Virus record (IMG/VR): IMGVR_UViG_3300042308_001511
Location: 62,001 to 126,000 of that record
DNA from: a virus
Direction: 5' to 3' (one strand)
Length of the DNA: 64,000 nt
Made by a program: the position numbers and the translations under genes. Shown in pieces: positions 7,923 through 16,026 of this stretch. Position 1 is the stretch's first letter; each line of letters opens with the position of its first letter. The notes beneath the pieces are model-generated. The model was not told the origin of the DNA, ran no database searches, and saw only the letters and a program-made list of their open reading frames with translations.

Positions 7923-8359
7923 AACTTGGATTAGATATACACGGTGTAATAGACAAAAAACCAGAGGACTTTGCTTCTCTGGCTTCTGCCGTTATTTGGA
8001 CCGGAGGTGAGGTACATATAATAACCGGTGGTTCGGTGACCGAAGATATGAAAGAGAAGGTCAAAGCCTTTGGTGTTGCTTGGACACATTTCTTCTCGGT
8101 GTATGATTATATGGAATCTATTGATGAGCAACAAGTTGGTGTTATACAGTTTCCAGATGGGACGGTTCAGAAGAAATTCGATCCTGAAAAATGGGATATG
8201 GTAAAGGCCGATTATTGCAAGAGGAATTCAATAGACCTACACATCGATGATACAGATACATATGGTGTTCATTTCAAAACACCATTTATGTTGTTCTCTG
8301 CAAACGACGGAAGTGAGAAAATATCACACGTCGAGATAATGAAATGTTTATGTCCTTAA
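7919..8359 (+). CDS. HAD-like protein with D-x-H motif I
   Basis: 146 residues. G-L-D-I-H-G-V-I-D at 4-12 corresponds to HAD motif I, and I-I-T-G-G near 34-38 to motif II with Thr36; H-I-D-D-T-D near 103-108 matches the acidic motif IV. The nucleophile Asp6 is present, but the usual second aspartate (general acid/base, two residues on) is His8. Phosphatase activity is therefore plausible but not certain. It overlaps the kinase by four bases and may provide the 3'-phosphatase half of an RNA end-healing pair. Confidence 0.72.
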   Translation: MKLGLDIHGVIDKKPEDFASLASAVIWTGGEVHIITGGSVTEDMKEKVKAFGVAWTHFFSVYDYMESIDEQQVGVIQFPDGTVQKKFDPEKWDMVKADYCKRNSIDLHIDDTDTYGVHFKTPFMLFSANDGSEKISHVEIMKCLCP

Positions 8360-8733
8360 AGAAGTATAAAAAACTGAACAGGAATGAGTCTGGATTGACA
8401 CCGAAGAGGATTGTCGGGCACACTAACATCTGTTACTTTCTCGAGTTCGGTGATGGTATTAGTTACTATGACTACTATTGGTATAATGAAGATGTATCAT
8501 ATTGGGAACCAGATTACTACGACAATGATTTTGAAATACCTGTTTATGTAGAGTGGATCGAAAAACGTGGAGGACGTGTAACAATCGACAAAAGAAAGAT
8601 TGGCTCTTATATACCCGAGGAGGCCTGGTTGGGAAAGGATGGTCGTAGGAATAAGTTGATTGACTCGCTATTCGAGGACGTGCCGAATAATAAAAATACC
8701 ATTGGAAACATAACTGGGTTTGGTGAGAATTAA
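8350..8733 (+). CDS. hypothetical protein, aromatic and acidic
   Basis: About 127 residues from the ATG at 8350 (an earlier ATG at 8344 is also possible). It overlaps the HAD gene by ten bases. The N-terminus M-S-L-K-K-Y-K-K-L-N-R-N-E-S weakly resembles the shared leader of the CTS-like set. The middle is rich in Y, D and W (Y-Y-D-Y-Y-W-Y-N-E-D). No family recognised. Confidence 0.6.
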   Translation: MSLKKYKKLNRNESGLTPKRIVGHTNICYFLEFGDGISYYDYYWYNEDVSYWEPDYYDNDFEIPVYVEWIEKRGGRVTIDKRKIGSYIPEEAWLGKDGRRNKLIDSLFEDVPNNKNTIGNITGFGEN

Positions 8734-8769
8734 ATGTTTTGCTATATTCGTATTCTAAAAACAATAGAT

Positions 8770-9003
8770 ATGGCAACCAAAGGAACACTATTATCATACA
8801 AACAGAAAGAATACTCTGGTGTTGTTAAAGAGATGAAAGAAAACTGCATCGTTGAGTATCCTGCTAAAGACGACGGTGAGAATGGAATTAGTTCTGTGGT
8901 GATTGAGGCACCAATAGACTTCGTTGATAAGATGTTACAGGAATACACTGGTCAGAATGTTACTATCAAAGTAACCGTAGAGATTACATCTAACACCATC
9001 TGA
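8770..9003 (+). CDS. small hypothetical protein
   Basis: 77 residues from M-A-T-K-G-T. A longer reading from 8734 would include a TATATTCG promoter-like stretch at 8743, so the ATG at 8770 is preferred. Predicted mostly beta (V-V-K-E-M, then V-T-I-K-V-T-V-E-I-T at the end). Function unknown. Confidence 0.6.
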   Translation: MATKGTLLSYKQKEYSGVVKEMKENCIVEYPAKDDGENGISSVVIEAPIDFVDKMLQEYTGQNVTIKVTVEITSNTI

Positions 9004-9005
9004 TT

Positions 9006-9284
9006 ATGTATAATGAGGAACAAAAGGAGAGTATATTAAGACTCGCCAATACCATAGACAAATTCCTTACCGACAAAGGAGTCAAGCCCGCATGTCCTAC
9101 GATTGATGCTGAGAAGATTATTGTTGAGAATAAACAACATCTTACCTTCTACGTAAATCCACACAACTTAGGTTGGTACGTCGATAGTCAATTCCGTCGT
9201 GTACATGGCGAGACACTGCTCGTAGACGGAAGTGTAATAGAGACTTCATTGAGGGAAATTGCATTGAATAGTATTGGTATATGA
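9006..9284 (+). CDS. small hypothetical protein with RExALN-type C-terminus
   Basis: 92 residues, no recognised domain. The C-terminus L-R-E-I-A-L-N-S-I-G-I fits the terminal pattern shared with proteins at 1005, 31152, 31430, 48273, 57217 and 57759. It is the last gene of the plus-strand block and runs straight into a bidirectional terminator. Confidence 0.6.
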   Translation: MYNEEQKESILRLANTIDKFLTDKGVKPACPTIDAEKIIVENKQHLTFYVNPHNLGWYVDSQFRRVHGETLLVDGSVIETSLREIALNSIGI

Positions 9285-9314
9285 AAAAAAACCACCGGAA
9301 TGGGTGGTTTTTTT
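9284..9314. terminator. bidirectional hairpin terminator
   Basis: A-tract plus ACCACC, a GGAATG loop, GGTGGT, then eight Ts. It separates the convergent genes ending at 9284 and 9314. The same ACCACC/GGTGGT stem recurs at 10068 and 40872. Confidence 0.85.
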
Positions 9315-10048
9315 TATTTTAACATTTCTCTAAATACTTCTTCGTTTATGTTGTATCTGTTTAGAAAATCATCATCAAATACCATATCACCTGGTATTTT
9401 ATAGAATTTTTTCAATTTATTAATAATATCATCGTATGGATATTCATTCCAGAAAATTATTATATTATCATCATTTGTGAATGTGAATAATTCGGTATCA
9501 CTTGTAAGTGATTTGAAGACCATACTACTCCATATAGATGCTTTATTTGAGTTGAATGAGGATATATAATCGAAATCCTTTATTATTTTCTTATATATTT
9601 TTACACCTAGGCCACAATTTCTTAAGAATGGTGGTAGAGAGTTGTTCACATCTATTTTATTTAGACGTTTTTCATCTAATGAAATATTTAGAAATATCTC
9701 CCTTATATTATAGTCTGAACCAAATAAATCAAATTCTAATTTTTTATTTCTATTTCCTACAACTTCTCTTTTGAGATCGGTGATCATAATATATAAATCA
9801 TTGTCGTATAATATGTCTATATCATCTATTGATTTTTCATCATAGTTTATATTATCATAATGTATGTTTGGTGCAACATTTTTAATATCATCTATCATTG
9901 TACTAAATTCGGATAATAGGGACTTATAATCACCGGCATCACGAAAACGTTTTATGGTATTTCTCTTTTCTTCTGATAATGATTTCTCATTCAATCTGAG
10001 TTTTTTTAGATCGTTAAGTTGATCAGAATATGTTCTTATTAATCTCAT
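9314..10048 (-). CDS. hypothetical protein with CTS-like leader
   Basis: 244 residues from M-R-L-I-R-T-Y-S-D-Q-L-N; a longer reading adds ten residues without support. The start resembles the shared leader (basic residue, hydrophobics, aromatic), and L-R-L-N-E-K at about 17-22 offers an L-x-E site. The rest is strongly AT-rich and acidic, with no known domain. If packaged, the leader would be removed by the prohead protease. It lies between two hairpin terminators, so it is a single-gene transcript. Confidence 0.65.
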   Translation of the reverse strand: MRLIRTYSDQLNDLKKLRLNEKSLSEEKRNTIKRFRDAGDYKSLLSEFSTMIDDIKNVAPNIHYDNINYDEKSIDDIDILYDNDLYIMITDLKREVVGNRNKKLEFDLFGSDYNIREIFLNISLDEKRLNKIDVNNSLPPFLRNCGLGVKIYKKIIKDFDYISSFNSNKASIWSSMVFKSLTSDTELFTFTNDDNIIIFWNEYPYDDIINKLKKFYKIPGDMVFDDDFLNRYNINEEVFREMLK

Positions 10049-10067
10049 TTTATAAATATTTTTATAA

Positions 10068-10099
10068 TAAAAAACCACCTATTCGGGTGGTTTTTATTT
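10068..10099. terminator. bidirectional hairpin terminator
   Basis: AAAACCACC, TATTCG loop, GGTGGTTTTT. It follows uvsX on the minus strand and precedes the gene starting at 10048. Confidence 0.85.
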
Positions 10100-10100
10100 T

Positions 10101-11327
10101 CTATCCGAAGAAGTCTGCTGCGTCTCCGTCTACGTATCCATCGTTGTTGTCTTCATCATCAGAACCTACAATCTGTTCAAATTCTTTCTCTACTTGCTCA
10201 ATCTCATCGAGTGATTTGAATCTGAAATAATCATTGATAATAGGTGCCATTGAATTTAATACATCTTCTGTGAAAATTTCTGGTGTAAATAATTGTTTGG
10301 TTGTAACTGATTTACCTAAGTGTCTAATATACCATCTCAAGCCACCAGGTGTAAATGTCATCTCACCAGTTTTCTTATCAACTTCCATCTTACCTTTTGC
10401 GATACCGACTTCTTCGAAGAATTCTGGGCGACAGAATCCATCTAAACCAGTGTATGGGTTCATACCATTTACAAAAGAAATATCGAATCTTATTTTCTTT
10501 GGTTTTGCCATACGGTTTTTTGCTGTTTTGAATAAAACGGTAATACCAGATTGTCCTAAATCCATATCATCTTCATTTCCATCTTTAAGTTTCGATTTTG
10601 ACATGAATCCAATTACTGACGCAGAATAAAGTAATCCATTTCCTCCACGTAATTTTTCTTGTGGGTAGAGATCTAAAGTTAGATATGTGTGGTTTGCTAC
10701 AAGTAAAGGAATGTCGAGGTATCCTAAATCTGTGTTTATAGAACGGAACATAGATCCGAGAGCCTTTGCTTTGGTCATATCCTGTTTGATGTCACCTTTC
10801 AATAAATCCTCTTTCTCTTTGTTTGATGCCATCTGTCCTAATGAATCTAAAACTAACATAATTTTAGGTATTTCGTATCCTGCTAACTTCTGTTGTTTGA
10901 GTTCATCAACTAATTGAGTGAGTGTGATATTAACGTCCTCTACTTTGTTCGATCTTATTAGTCTTAGTTTTTCAAGTGAATTATCAACACCAAATTTAGG
11001 AAAGTCTTCAAGGTCAATTGCCTGTTCTGTGTCGATGTAGATGACGAAGTAACCTAACTTCTGTGCCTGCTTAACACATGAGTAACAGAGGAAAGATTTA
11101 CCTGATCCAGATTCACCAGCAAATGCAGTTATACGGTTTGTTGCGATACCACCACCTAATAACTTTCCTGATAGTGCCGCATCGAGGAGGTAAACACCTG
11201 TTGATATGAATGTCTTTTCTTTAATCTCTTTCTCTACAACGATTGGAACTGATTTAGCGATATTATCTAATATTCCTCCTATTTTACTAATCTCAAATTT
11301 TTTTATTTCTTTTGCTTGTTTTGCCAT
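10101..11327 (-). CDS. uvsX: UvsX-like RecA-family recombinase
   Basis: 408 residues. Walker A G-E-S-G-S-G-K-S is at 71-78, T-E-Q-A with the catalytic glutamate at about 100-103, and the Walker B strand ends at Asp161 (I-M-L-V-L-D-S-L-G). The DNA-binding loop region and the conserved L-R-G-G-N-G-L-L-Y-S-A segment are also present. The C-terminus is a highly acidic tail ending A-D-F-F-G, comparable to the acidic tail of RecA/UvsX. It forms filaments on single-stranded DNA for strand exchange and recombination-dependent replication, working with the gp32-like protein at 40913. It is the only gene on its transcript, ending at the terminator at 10068. Confidence 0.93.
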   Translation of the reverse strand: MAKQAKEIKKFEISKIGGILDNIAKSVPIVVEKEIKEKTFISTGVYLLDAALSGKLLGGGIATNRITAFAGESGSGKSFLCYSCVKQAQKLGYFVIYIDTEQAIDLEDFPKFGVDNSLEKLRLIRSNKVEDVNITLTQLVDELKQQKLAGYEIPKIMLVLDSLGQMASNKEKEDLLKGDIKQDMTKAKALGSMFRSINTDLGYLDIPLLVANHTYLTLDLYPQEKLRGGNGLLYSASVIGFMSKSKLKDGNEDDMDLGQSGITVLFKTAKNRMAKPKKIRFDISFVNGMNPYTGLDGFCRPEFFEEVGIAKGKMEVDKKTGEMTFTPGGLRWYIRHLGKSVTTKQLFTPEIFTEDVLNSMAPIINDYFRFKSLDEIEQVEKEFEQIVGSDDEDNNDGYVDGDAADFFG

Positions 11328-11407
11328 AATAAAATGAACTTTTTTTTTGTATTAATTATACAGTTCGGTAATGGCTTTGTTGATTTAAATAGTTGTGAAT
11401 GTGGTTG

Positions 11408-11935
11408 TTATTTGAGATTGAACTTAGCACCGACCCACGACCAGTTATCTGTGTCTTTCAGGTCTTCGGTGATTTCTGTTTGTGTCGTTTCACCTCTCTC
11501 TGTACCGATAAGGCATTCGAGTTCGATGTTGTCACATTGGTACTTAAGGTACTCCTCAATGCCCTCCATTATAGGCCACAACTCTTTCAGGTCTATACCA
11601 TCGTAATCTTCTGATGTGTCTAATATGATTGCTATGTTCCACTTACTCGCAATTCCTACTAGTGATCTTCTTCCGTCTATCTGTGCAGAGTATGTCTCGT
11701 ACTTAAATCTGTCACCGTTTGGATCAATGTCTTGTAACTGTACCCTTACGAACTCGTCGAGTTCTTCGAGTTGTTCCTGTATCTGTTTCTCCTTCGTCAC
11801 ACGCCAATCTCTGAGTGCGTCGGCCCTCTCGTCTTTATTCGCCTTGTCACTATGTCTCATCTTGTAGGCAGCGTTGGCCAAGGTCTCTGGACTTAGTTCT
11901 TCGTTGAACTTCTGATATCCTTTAAGTTTTCTCAT
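11408..11935 (-). CDS. hypothetical protein with CTS-like leader (FNE site)
   Basis: 175 residues from M-R-K-L-K-G-Y-Q-K-F-N-E-E. The ATG at 11935, one base after the upstream stop, is preferred to one at 11965. The leader fits the shared pattern and F-N-E is a possible protease site. The middle has F-V-R-V-Q-L-Q-D-I-D, like the protein at 222-734. It is the last gene of a five-gene minus-strand operon whose members share GC-richer coding sequence. Confidence 0.68.
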   Translation of the reverse strand: MRKLKGYQKFNEELSPETLANAAYKMRHSDKANKDERADALRDWRVTKEKQIQEQLEELDEFVRVQLQDIDPNGDRFKYETYSAQIDGRRSLVGIASKWNIAIILDTSEDYDGIDLKELWPIMEGIEEYLKYQCDNIELECLIGTERGETTQTEITEDLKDTDNWSWVGAKFNLK

Positions 11936-11936
11936 C

Positions 11937-12383
11937 TTAGTAGTTTCTTTTGTCGTCGCCTCCACCCATATTCGTCAGTCCTATACCGATTAACGTAGAT
12001 ATTATTCCTACTATTACGAATAGTGGTTGGTTGTTAAATCCACCGTATATCATTGATCCCAATCCTCCTAATAATGTGGTTAATATTGATCCAAGTCCCA
12101 GGAAGGCACCTATTTTATCAAGACGTGAACTTTCGTTGATGATGGACTCGCCGATCATCTTCTCTGCCGTCTCAGGGTTCTCTGCCAGTTTGTCGAGTTT
12201 ACTCTTTGCACTTTCAAGCCTTGCTCTTTGTTCTGTTGTTAGCTTCTCTATTTTGTGTGCCACCTCGTCGATTATCTCAGGATTCTCGGATATGTATTCT
12301 TTGGCCATCTCCTGTCCTTTTCTGAAGTTCTCTTTAGCCTTATTGAAGTAGAAGAACTCGTTTATGCTCTTTACGTGTTTCAT
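11937..12383 (-). CDS. membrane protein with CTS-like leader
   Basis: 148 residues. The start M-K-H-V-K-S-I-N-E-F-F-Y-F-N-K-A resembles the shared leader, with K in place of E at the usual cleavage position. A charged helical/coiled-coil middle (about 20-95) is followed by two hydrophobic segments, about 96-112 (glycine-rich) and 117-138, then a short basic tail. A small inner-membrane or infection-stage membrane protein is possible. If it is delivered with the DNA it could act at the host membrane, but that is inference. Confidence 0.65.
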   Translation of the reverse strand: MKHVKSINEFFYFNKAKENFRKGQEMAKEYISENPEIIDEVAHKIEKLTTEQRARLESAKSKLDKLAENPETAEKMIGESIINESSRLDKIGAFLGLGSILTTLLGGLGSMIYGGFNNQPLFVIVGIISTLIGIGLTNMGGGDDKRNY

Positions 12384-12390
12384 CTTATTT

Positions 12391-13257
12391 TTAATTTTTT
12401 TCGTTTATGGACATTATTACCTTTATCGTCAACTTGTTTCCTAGCACACTACTTATTGTACAAGACTCAGTCATCTCTAGCTTGACTTCTGGATACTCGT
12501 CCTGTGTTCGCTGGCATGCTATGTATATCTCCTCTACGAAGTCAGTCCTTTTTTTGAAGTCCTCGTATAAATTCTCGGGTTTTGTGTACGTGACTGATCT
12601 CATACCGTCGTTCACCCACTCGCCGGTTTTTATAGTGAAATTGTAAATGACGGACTTCTTGTAAATAGTTGGTCGGTAATCTCTCGTTACATCGAAACGA
12701 TCTTCTATCTCTGCATCGGACATAAGGTCAGCAAAGGCCATCTCCTGTGGTAGGTAGTCACCATTGGTGAAGTTGGTGAACTTCTCGTCAAATTTCTTTA
12801 TTCTCATAACGTATATATTATTTTGTTTTGATATACTTTCGAATGTCATTATTCTTTCCATAGTGACTCTCGGTTCGACAAAGACGAAGTCCTGTGTACC
12901 TGATTGTACAATTTCCAGTTTGGCACCTGGTTGATTCGGATCTTCCATACAGTACATCAGAGGTCCCCAAGGTCCTTTCACCTTTCCAATCTCGTTACAT
13001 ATCTGCATAAACTCATGCACTATTGGTTCGATACCTTCCAGTTCACCCCAGTTTATTCCAACCATTACCAGTCCATCGCCTTTGTTGTATTGGAACTTCC
13101 TGAGTAGGAACGGTATTACGTTGTATTCCAGGTTGAATCCTTCCAGTTCTCTTTCGAGTGACTCTTGTGTTGCGTTATCCCAGTCTATTAAGGAAACTAT
13201 GGCACCTGTATCTCGTAGTTCCTGTGCTCTTTCGTCTATTTCTTCGATTATGCTCAT
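12391..13257 (-). CDS. hypothetical protein of the tandem operon
   Basis: 288 residues, soluble, no recognised domain. It lacks the CTS-like leader of its neighbours (starts M-S-I-I-E-E-I-D-E-R). The C-terminal part has a helix (E-E-I-Y-I-A-C-Q-R-T-Q-D-E-Y-P-E) followed by K-L-E-M strand, an arrangement also found at the ends of the two upstream proteins. Overlaps the upstream gene by four bases. Confidence 0.65.
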   Translation of the reverse strand: MSIIEEIDERAQELRDTGAIVSLIDWDNATQESLERELEGFNLEYNVIPFLLRKFQYNKGDGLVMVGINWGELEGIEPIVHEFMQICNEIGKVKGPWGPLMYCMEDPNQPGAKLEIVQSGTQDFVFVEPRVTMERIMTFESISKQNNIYVMRIKKFDEKFTNFTNGDYLPQEMAFADLMSDAEIEDRFDVTRDYRPTIYKKSVIYNFTIKTGEWVNDGMRSVTYTKPENLYEDFKKRTDFVEEIYIACQRTQDEYPEVKLEMTESCTISSVLGNKLTIKVIMSINEKN

Positions 13258-14276
13258 TTCTTACACCATTTTATTGTTATTTCCAGGAAGCCGTCAGGAT
13301 AATTCTTTTGTGCATATTCGAGTACTGCGTAGACGTCATCGCCACTTCTTCCACTTATATTTTCCTGGAACCAGAACTCATTGAACGGATCTGAAAGTAT
13401 AGACAACAGGTTTGACTTACATCTCATCACGTTTATAGAGATCCAGTTACCTTCGTCTTCGAGGGTACGACATGTGTCGATTATCCTTTCTAAAAGGTCG
13501 TTCTCGGAGTGTAGTGTCCAACTAAGATGGTTTACGTCCATTGTCGTCTCGTGTCTGGTGAACGGATTAGTTGGTCTGATTGATATGGCATTTACGTTGT
13601 TATCCAAATTTTTGTCCCAGTGTGATTTTAACTGTTTAACTTCTACTTCTCCTTTGAATTCGTCGAACAATGAAGTGATGTCATTATCATGACTATTGCT
13701 CTCGTTGACGTGCTCCTTCCCGTGCTCCTCGATGAAGTCGTTTATTATGTCCACTATTACCATAGACATGTTCGGCACGTCGTATATGTCTTTGTTGCAG
13801 TCTGCCAGGTTGTTGTCCTCCATATCGTAGACGCTGCCGCTTTCGGATGAGTAGTAGACTATGTCGGTAGCGAAGTTCGATGTGTCTGATGTGAGTTCTA
13901 GTAGGTATCTTTCCATGCTGGTCTCGTTACGGAACTGGTATTCCAATGTCTGTTCGACCGATTCCAGGTCCCAGTTTCCGCTGTCCCATCTGTTTAGTAC
14001 GTATATCTCCTCTGCGGTGCTCTTCCCGGTCACTCCCTTTTTGGTGCCCTTCGGCTTTCTCTGTATAATCACGACGTGCTTGCCCTTGTGATAGTCCTCC
14101 CACTCGTGGATGTCGTCGTTTATGCACCACTGGCATTTGTTTGCGTACTTCCTGAGTGCGGTGTGTGTCAGTGGCATAACGACTATTATGTCATCGTTCC
14201 TGAACACGTCGAGTCTTTCCGACCTCTTCACACGTCCCTCGTTGAGAATCTCACCGTATTTCTTCAGGTATCTCAT
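13254..14276 (-). CDS. hypothetical protein with CTS-like leader (LNE-G site)
   Basis: 340 residues. The N-terminus M-R-Y-L-K-K-Y-G-E-I-L-N-E-G is a clear match to the shared leader with L-N-E before glycine. Next, at about 38-62, A-L-R-K-Y-A-N-K-C-Q-W-C-I-N-D-D then W-x-x-Y resembles a small domain with a W-C-I core seen in many large phage proteins. The C-terminus ends in helix plus strand (F-L-E-I-T-I). GC-richer than most of the window: about 52 per cent over 14041-14100. Overlaps both neighbours by four bases. Candidate head-packaged protein. Confidence 0.7.
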   Translation of the reverse strand: MRYLKKYGEILNEGRVKRSERLDVFRNDDIIVVMPLTHTALRKYANKCQWCINDDIHEWEDYHKGKHVVIIQRKPKGTKKGVTGKSTAEEIYVLNRWDSGNWDLESVEQTLEYQFRNETSMERYLLELTSDTSNFATDIVYYSSESGSVYDMEDNNLADCNKDIYDVPNMSMVIVDIINDFIEEHGKEHVNESNSHDNDITSLFDEFKGEVEVKQLKSHWDKNLDNNVNAISIRPTNPFTRHETTMDVNHLSWTLHSENDLLERIIDTCRTLEDEGNWISINVMRCKSNLLSILSDPFNEFWFQENISGRSGDDVYAVLEYAQKNYPDGFLEITIKWCKK

Positions 14277-15043
14277 TCTCTCGTCACGAATTTTATGACA
14301 ATCTGCCTGTCTCCTCCTCCTATACTAAGTTTCAGTCCTTCTTCCCAGGCCTCGTCTCTTATTTCTTTCAGTGCCTTCACGTATGCTGCCTGTTGAGGGG
14401 AGCTTACCTCTTCGTGTGTCCCATCTGCAATCTTACTGAGTCTTATTTTAGTACCCCATTCCATATCACTCTGAGATGGCGAGTATCTGAACTCTAACCA
14501 GTTGTCCTTTAATACCGGTCTTTTCTTTTGGTATCCTGCTATGAGGTCCGCCATCCTTTTGAGCCATCCATTGACCTTCGGCATCTTGTCCTCTTTCTTC
14601 TCGATGTCCGGTCCCACAACCACAAACATTAACACGAGTACACCATTATCGTTCTCTATGTTGAAGTTGACGTTGTTGTCGTTCCTGGCGATGTAGAACC
14701 TCTGTACGATTTCTATCGCTTCCTGTAACTTGTCTAGGTCGGTCATACACGTACCAGTGTTGAATGTTAACTGCGACTCGACTTCGTCTATTCCGGTCTC
14801 GTTTGACATGTCGAACTTAAGCTCTACGAGTTTCGCGACAGCGGTTCTGTTAGTACCGAAATTTACACCCTTCTTTATGACTAATCTACCTTCTTTGTAC
14901 ATTCCGTTGTACTCAACGTGACAGTCTGTTATCTTTAGTGTATCGTCGTCTTGGTCGGTGTACTCTGAAAAAAGAAGTCTTATGTCATTCTCGACGTTGT
15001 CCCAATTTTCGGTGGCGGCTTCGTTAAATCTTCTTATCCTCAT
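14273..15043 (-). CDS. hypothetical protein with CTS-like leader (FNE-A site)
   Basis: 256 residues. It starts M-R-I-R-R-F-N-E-A-A-T-E-N, the shortest clean version of the leader, with F-N-E before alanine exactly as in the T4 prohead-protease consensus. The body has alternating strands and helices and ends in a helix then K-L-S-I-G and I-V-I-K-F strands. Function unknown. Coupled by a four-base overlap to the next gene. Confidence 0.7.
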   Translation of the reverse strand: MRIRRFNEAATENWDNVENDIRLLFSEYTDQDDDTLKITDCHVEYNGMYKEGRLVIKKGVNFGTNRTAVAKLVELKFDMSNETGIDEVESQLTFNTGTCMTDLDKLQEAIEIVQRFYIARNDNNVNFNIENDNGVLVLMFVVVGPDIEKKEDKMPKVNGWLKRMADLIAGYQKKRPVLKDNWLEFRYSPSQSDMEWGTKIRLSKIADGTHEEVSSPQQAAYVKALKEIRDEAWEEGLKLSIGGGDRQIVIKFVTRE

Positions 15044-15044
15044 A

Positions 15045-15677
15045 TCATTTTACTGGTTTTCCTGCGGTTATTCTGACCTCGTGGATTCTGACCTCGTGGT
15101 TTGGTTTGTCCTTCAGCTCCCTAACCATCTTCGGTATGTATTTCTTTTCGACTTTTGTCCTCTTCCTGGTCCGCTTAATGATTTTGTCCTCTTCCTTGGT
15201 GACGTTCGTCCAGGTAATCTCGAAGATGTTAGTGAGTCCTTGTTCGTTGAGCATTATAGCGATGGACTGTAGCCTTTCGACGAACTCTTCGCCAATCATT
15301 ATGTAGTTGCCTGTTTTGAGGTCATCGAGTGTGTTTATAGGCCTGTGTGGTGGCCTTATTTCCACGTACAGGATGTTGTTCTTGTCAATCTCAATCTTCT
15401 TCTTTATCTCGTCTCCGAACTCCCACAGAAGCTCCTTCACGTATTGTGCTGCTTGTGCGACATCGTCTGTATTATTAATTGATTCCTCTATTGTTTTTTC
15501 AGCTTCTTCTCTTTCTTTTTGCTCCCTATCGAGTTCCTTTAATCTCATCTTCCTTTGGTCTTCGGCGTCCAGATAATTTCTTAAGTTTATATCCTTTGGT
15601 GTTTCGTTCGTGAAATCTTTTGCAAATTCAGGTGCAAAATTGGTGAAGTCGCTTATTATTCTTTTTTTCTTTCTCAT
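15045..15677 (-). CDS. hypothetical basic protein, first gene of the tandem operon
   Basis: 210 residues. It begins M-R-K-K-K-R-I-I-S-D-F-T-N-F, a basic start only loosely like the leader. A charged helical stretch (about 35-75) precedes a strand/helix module, and a K-R-T-R-K-R-T-K basic run lies at about 168-175. A TATATATA box lies just upstream, so this promoter probably drives all five genes down to 11408. Confidence 0.65.
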   Translation of the reverse strand: MRKKKRIISDFTNFAPEFAKDFTNETPKDINLRNYLDAEDQRKMRLKELDREQKEREEAEKTIEESINNTDDVAQAAQYVKELLWEFGDEIKKKIEIDKNNILYVEIRPPHRPINTLDDLKTGNYIMIGEEFVERLQSIAIMLNEQGLTNIFEITWTNVTKEEDKIIKRTRKRTKVEKKYIPKMVRELKDKPNHEVRIHEVRITAGKPVK

Positions 15678-15679
15678 GT

Positions 15680-15695
15680 AGTATATATAAAAATA
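15680..15695 (-). promoter_or_regulatory. TTTTTATATATA box (candidate late promoter)
   Basis: Read on the minus strand, TTTTTATATATAC ends a few bases before the ATG at 15677. Similar boxes precede virion and CTS-leader genes at 18906, 28218, 39364 and 56096 (minus) and 23028 (plus). T4 late promoters use TATAAATA; this could be the equivalent here. Confidence 0.45.
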
Positions 15696-15709
15696 TCATG
15701 TATTTTTCC

Positions 15710-15728
15710 TATATTTGTTTTATATTTG
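15710..15728 (+). promoter_or_regulatory. tandem TATATTTG -7 elements
   Basis: Two copies of TATATTTG (15710-15717 and 15721-15728) fit the TAnnTTTG -7 consensus. They lie 16-34 bases upstream of the ATG at 15745 and are divergent from the late-type box at 15680. Confidence 0.55.
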
Positions 15729-15744
15729 TTAAAAAAATAAAAAC

Positions 15745-16026
15745 ATGAAAAAGATTCTGGATTTCGGTAAGTTTGTGGAGATAAACAATTCCAGACTCGA
15801 TGTTATAAAAACAGAGAAGTCGGACGACGAAGTTCGATACGATGTAAGACTTCGTATTAACGAACAAGTTGTAAAGGGCCAGATATTCGTAGATGGACAG
15901 GGTGAACTTGAGTGTTGGCAACTCTATGACTCAGAGGGTAGATGTCTTTCAGAGACATATGGACAAGATAATATAGATAAATTAGTAAATAAAAAAATTA
16001 AAAAGATTAGGAAGAATGAGGCATGA
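15745..16026 (+). CDS. small hypothetical protein
   Basis: 93 residues. M-K-K-I-L-D-F-G-K-F-V-E-I-N weakly resembles the shared leader but has no good cleavage site, and its promoter is of the TATATTTG type. The body is beta-rich and ends in a lysine-rich tail. Overlaps the phosphoesterase start by 11 bases. Confidence 0.65.
   Translation: MKKILDFGKFVEINNSRLDVIKTEKSDDEVRYDVRLRINEQVVKGQIFVDGQGELECWQLYDSEGRCLSETYGQDNIDKLVNKKIKKIRKNEA

Noticed and set aside
10234-10629. Long plus-strand frame opposite uvsX
   Set aside because: Antisense to a confidently identified gene, low-complexity serine/proline-rich translation with no start signal.
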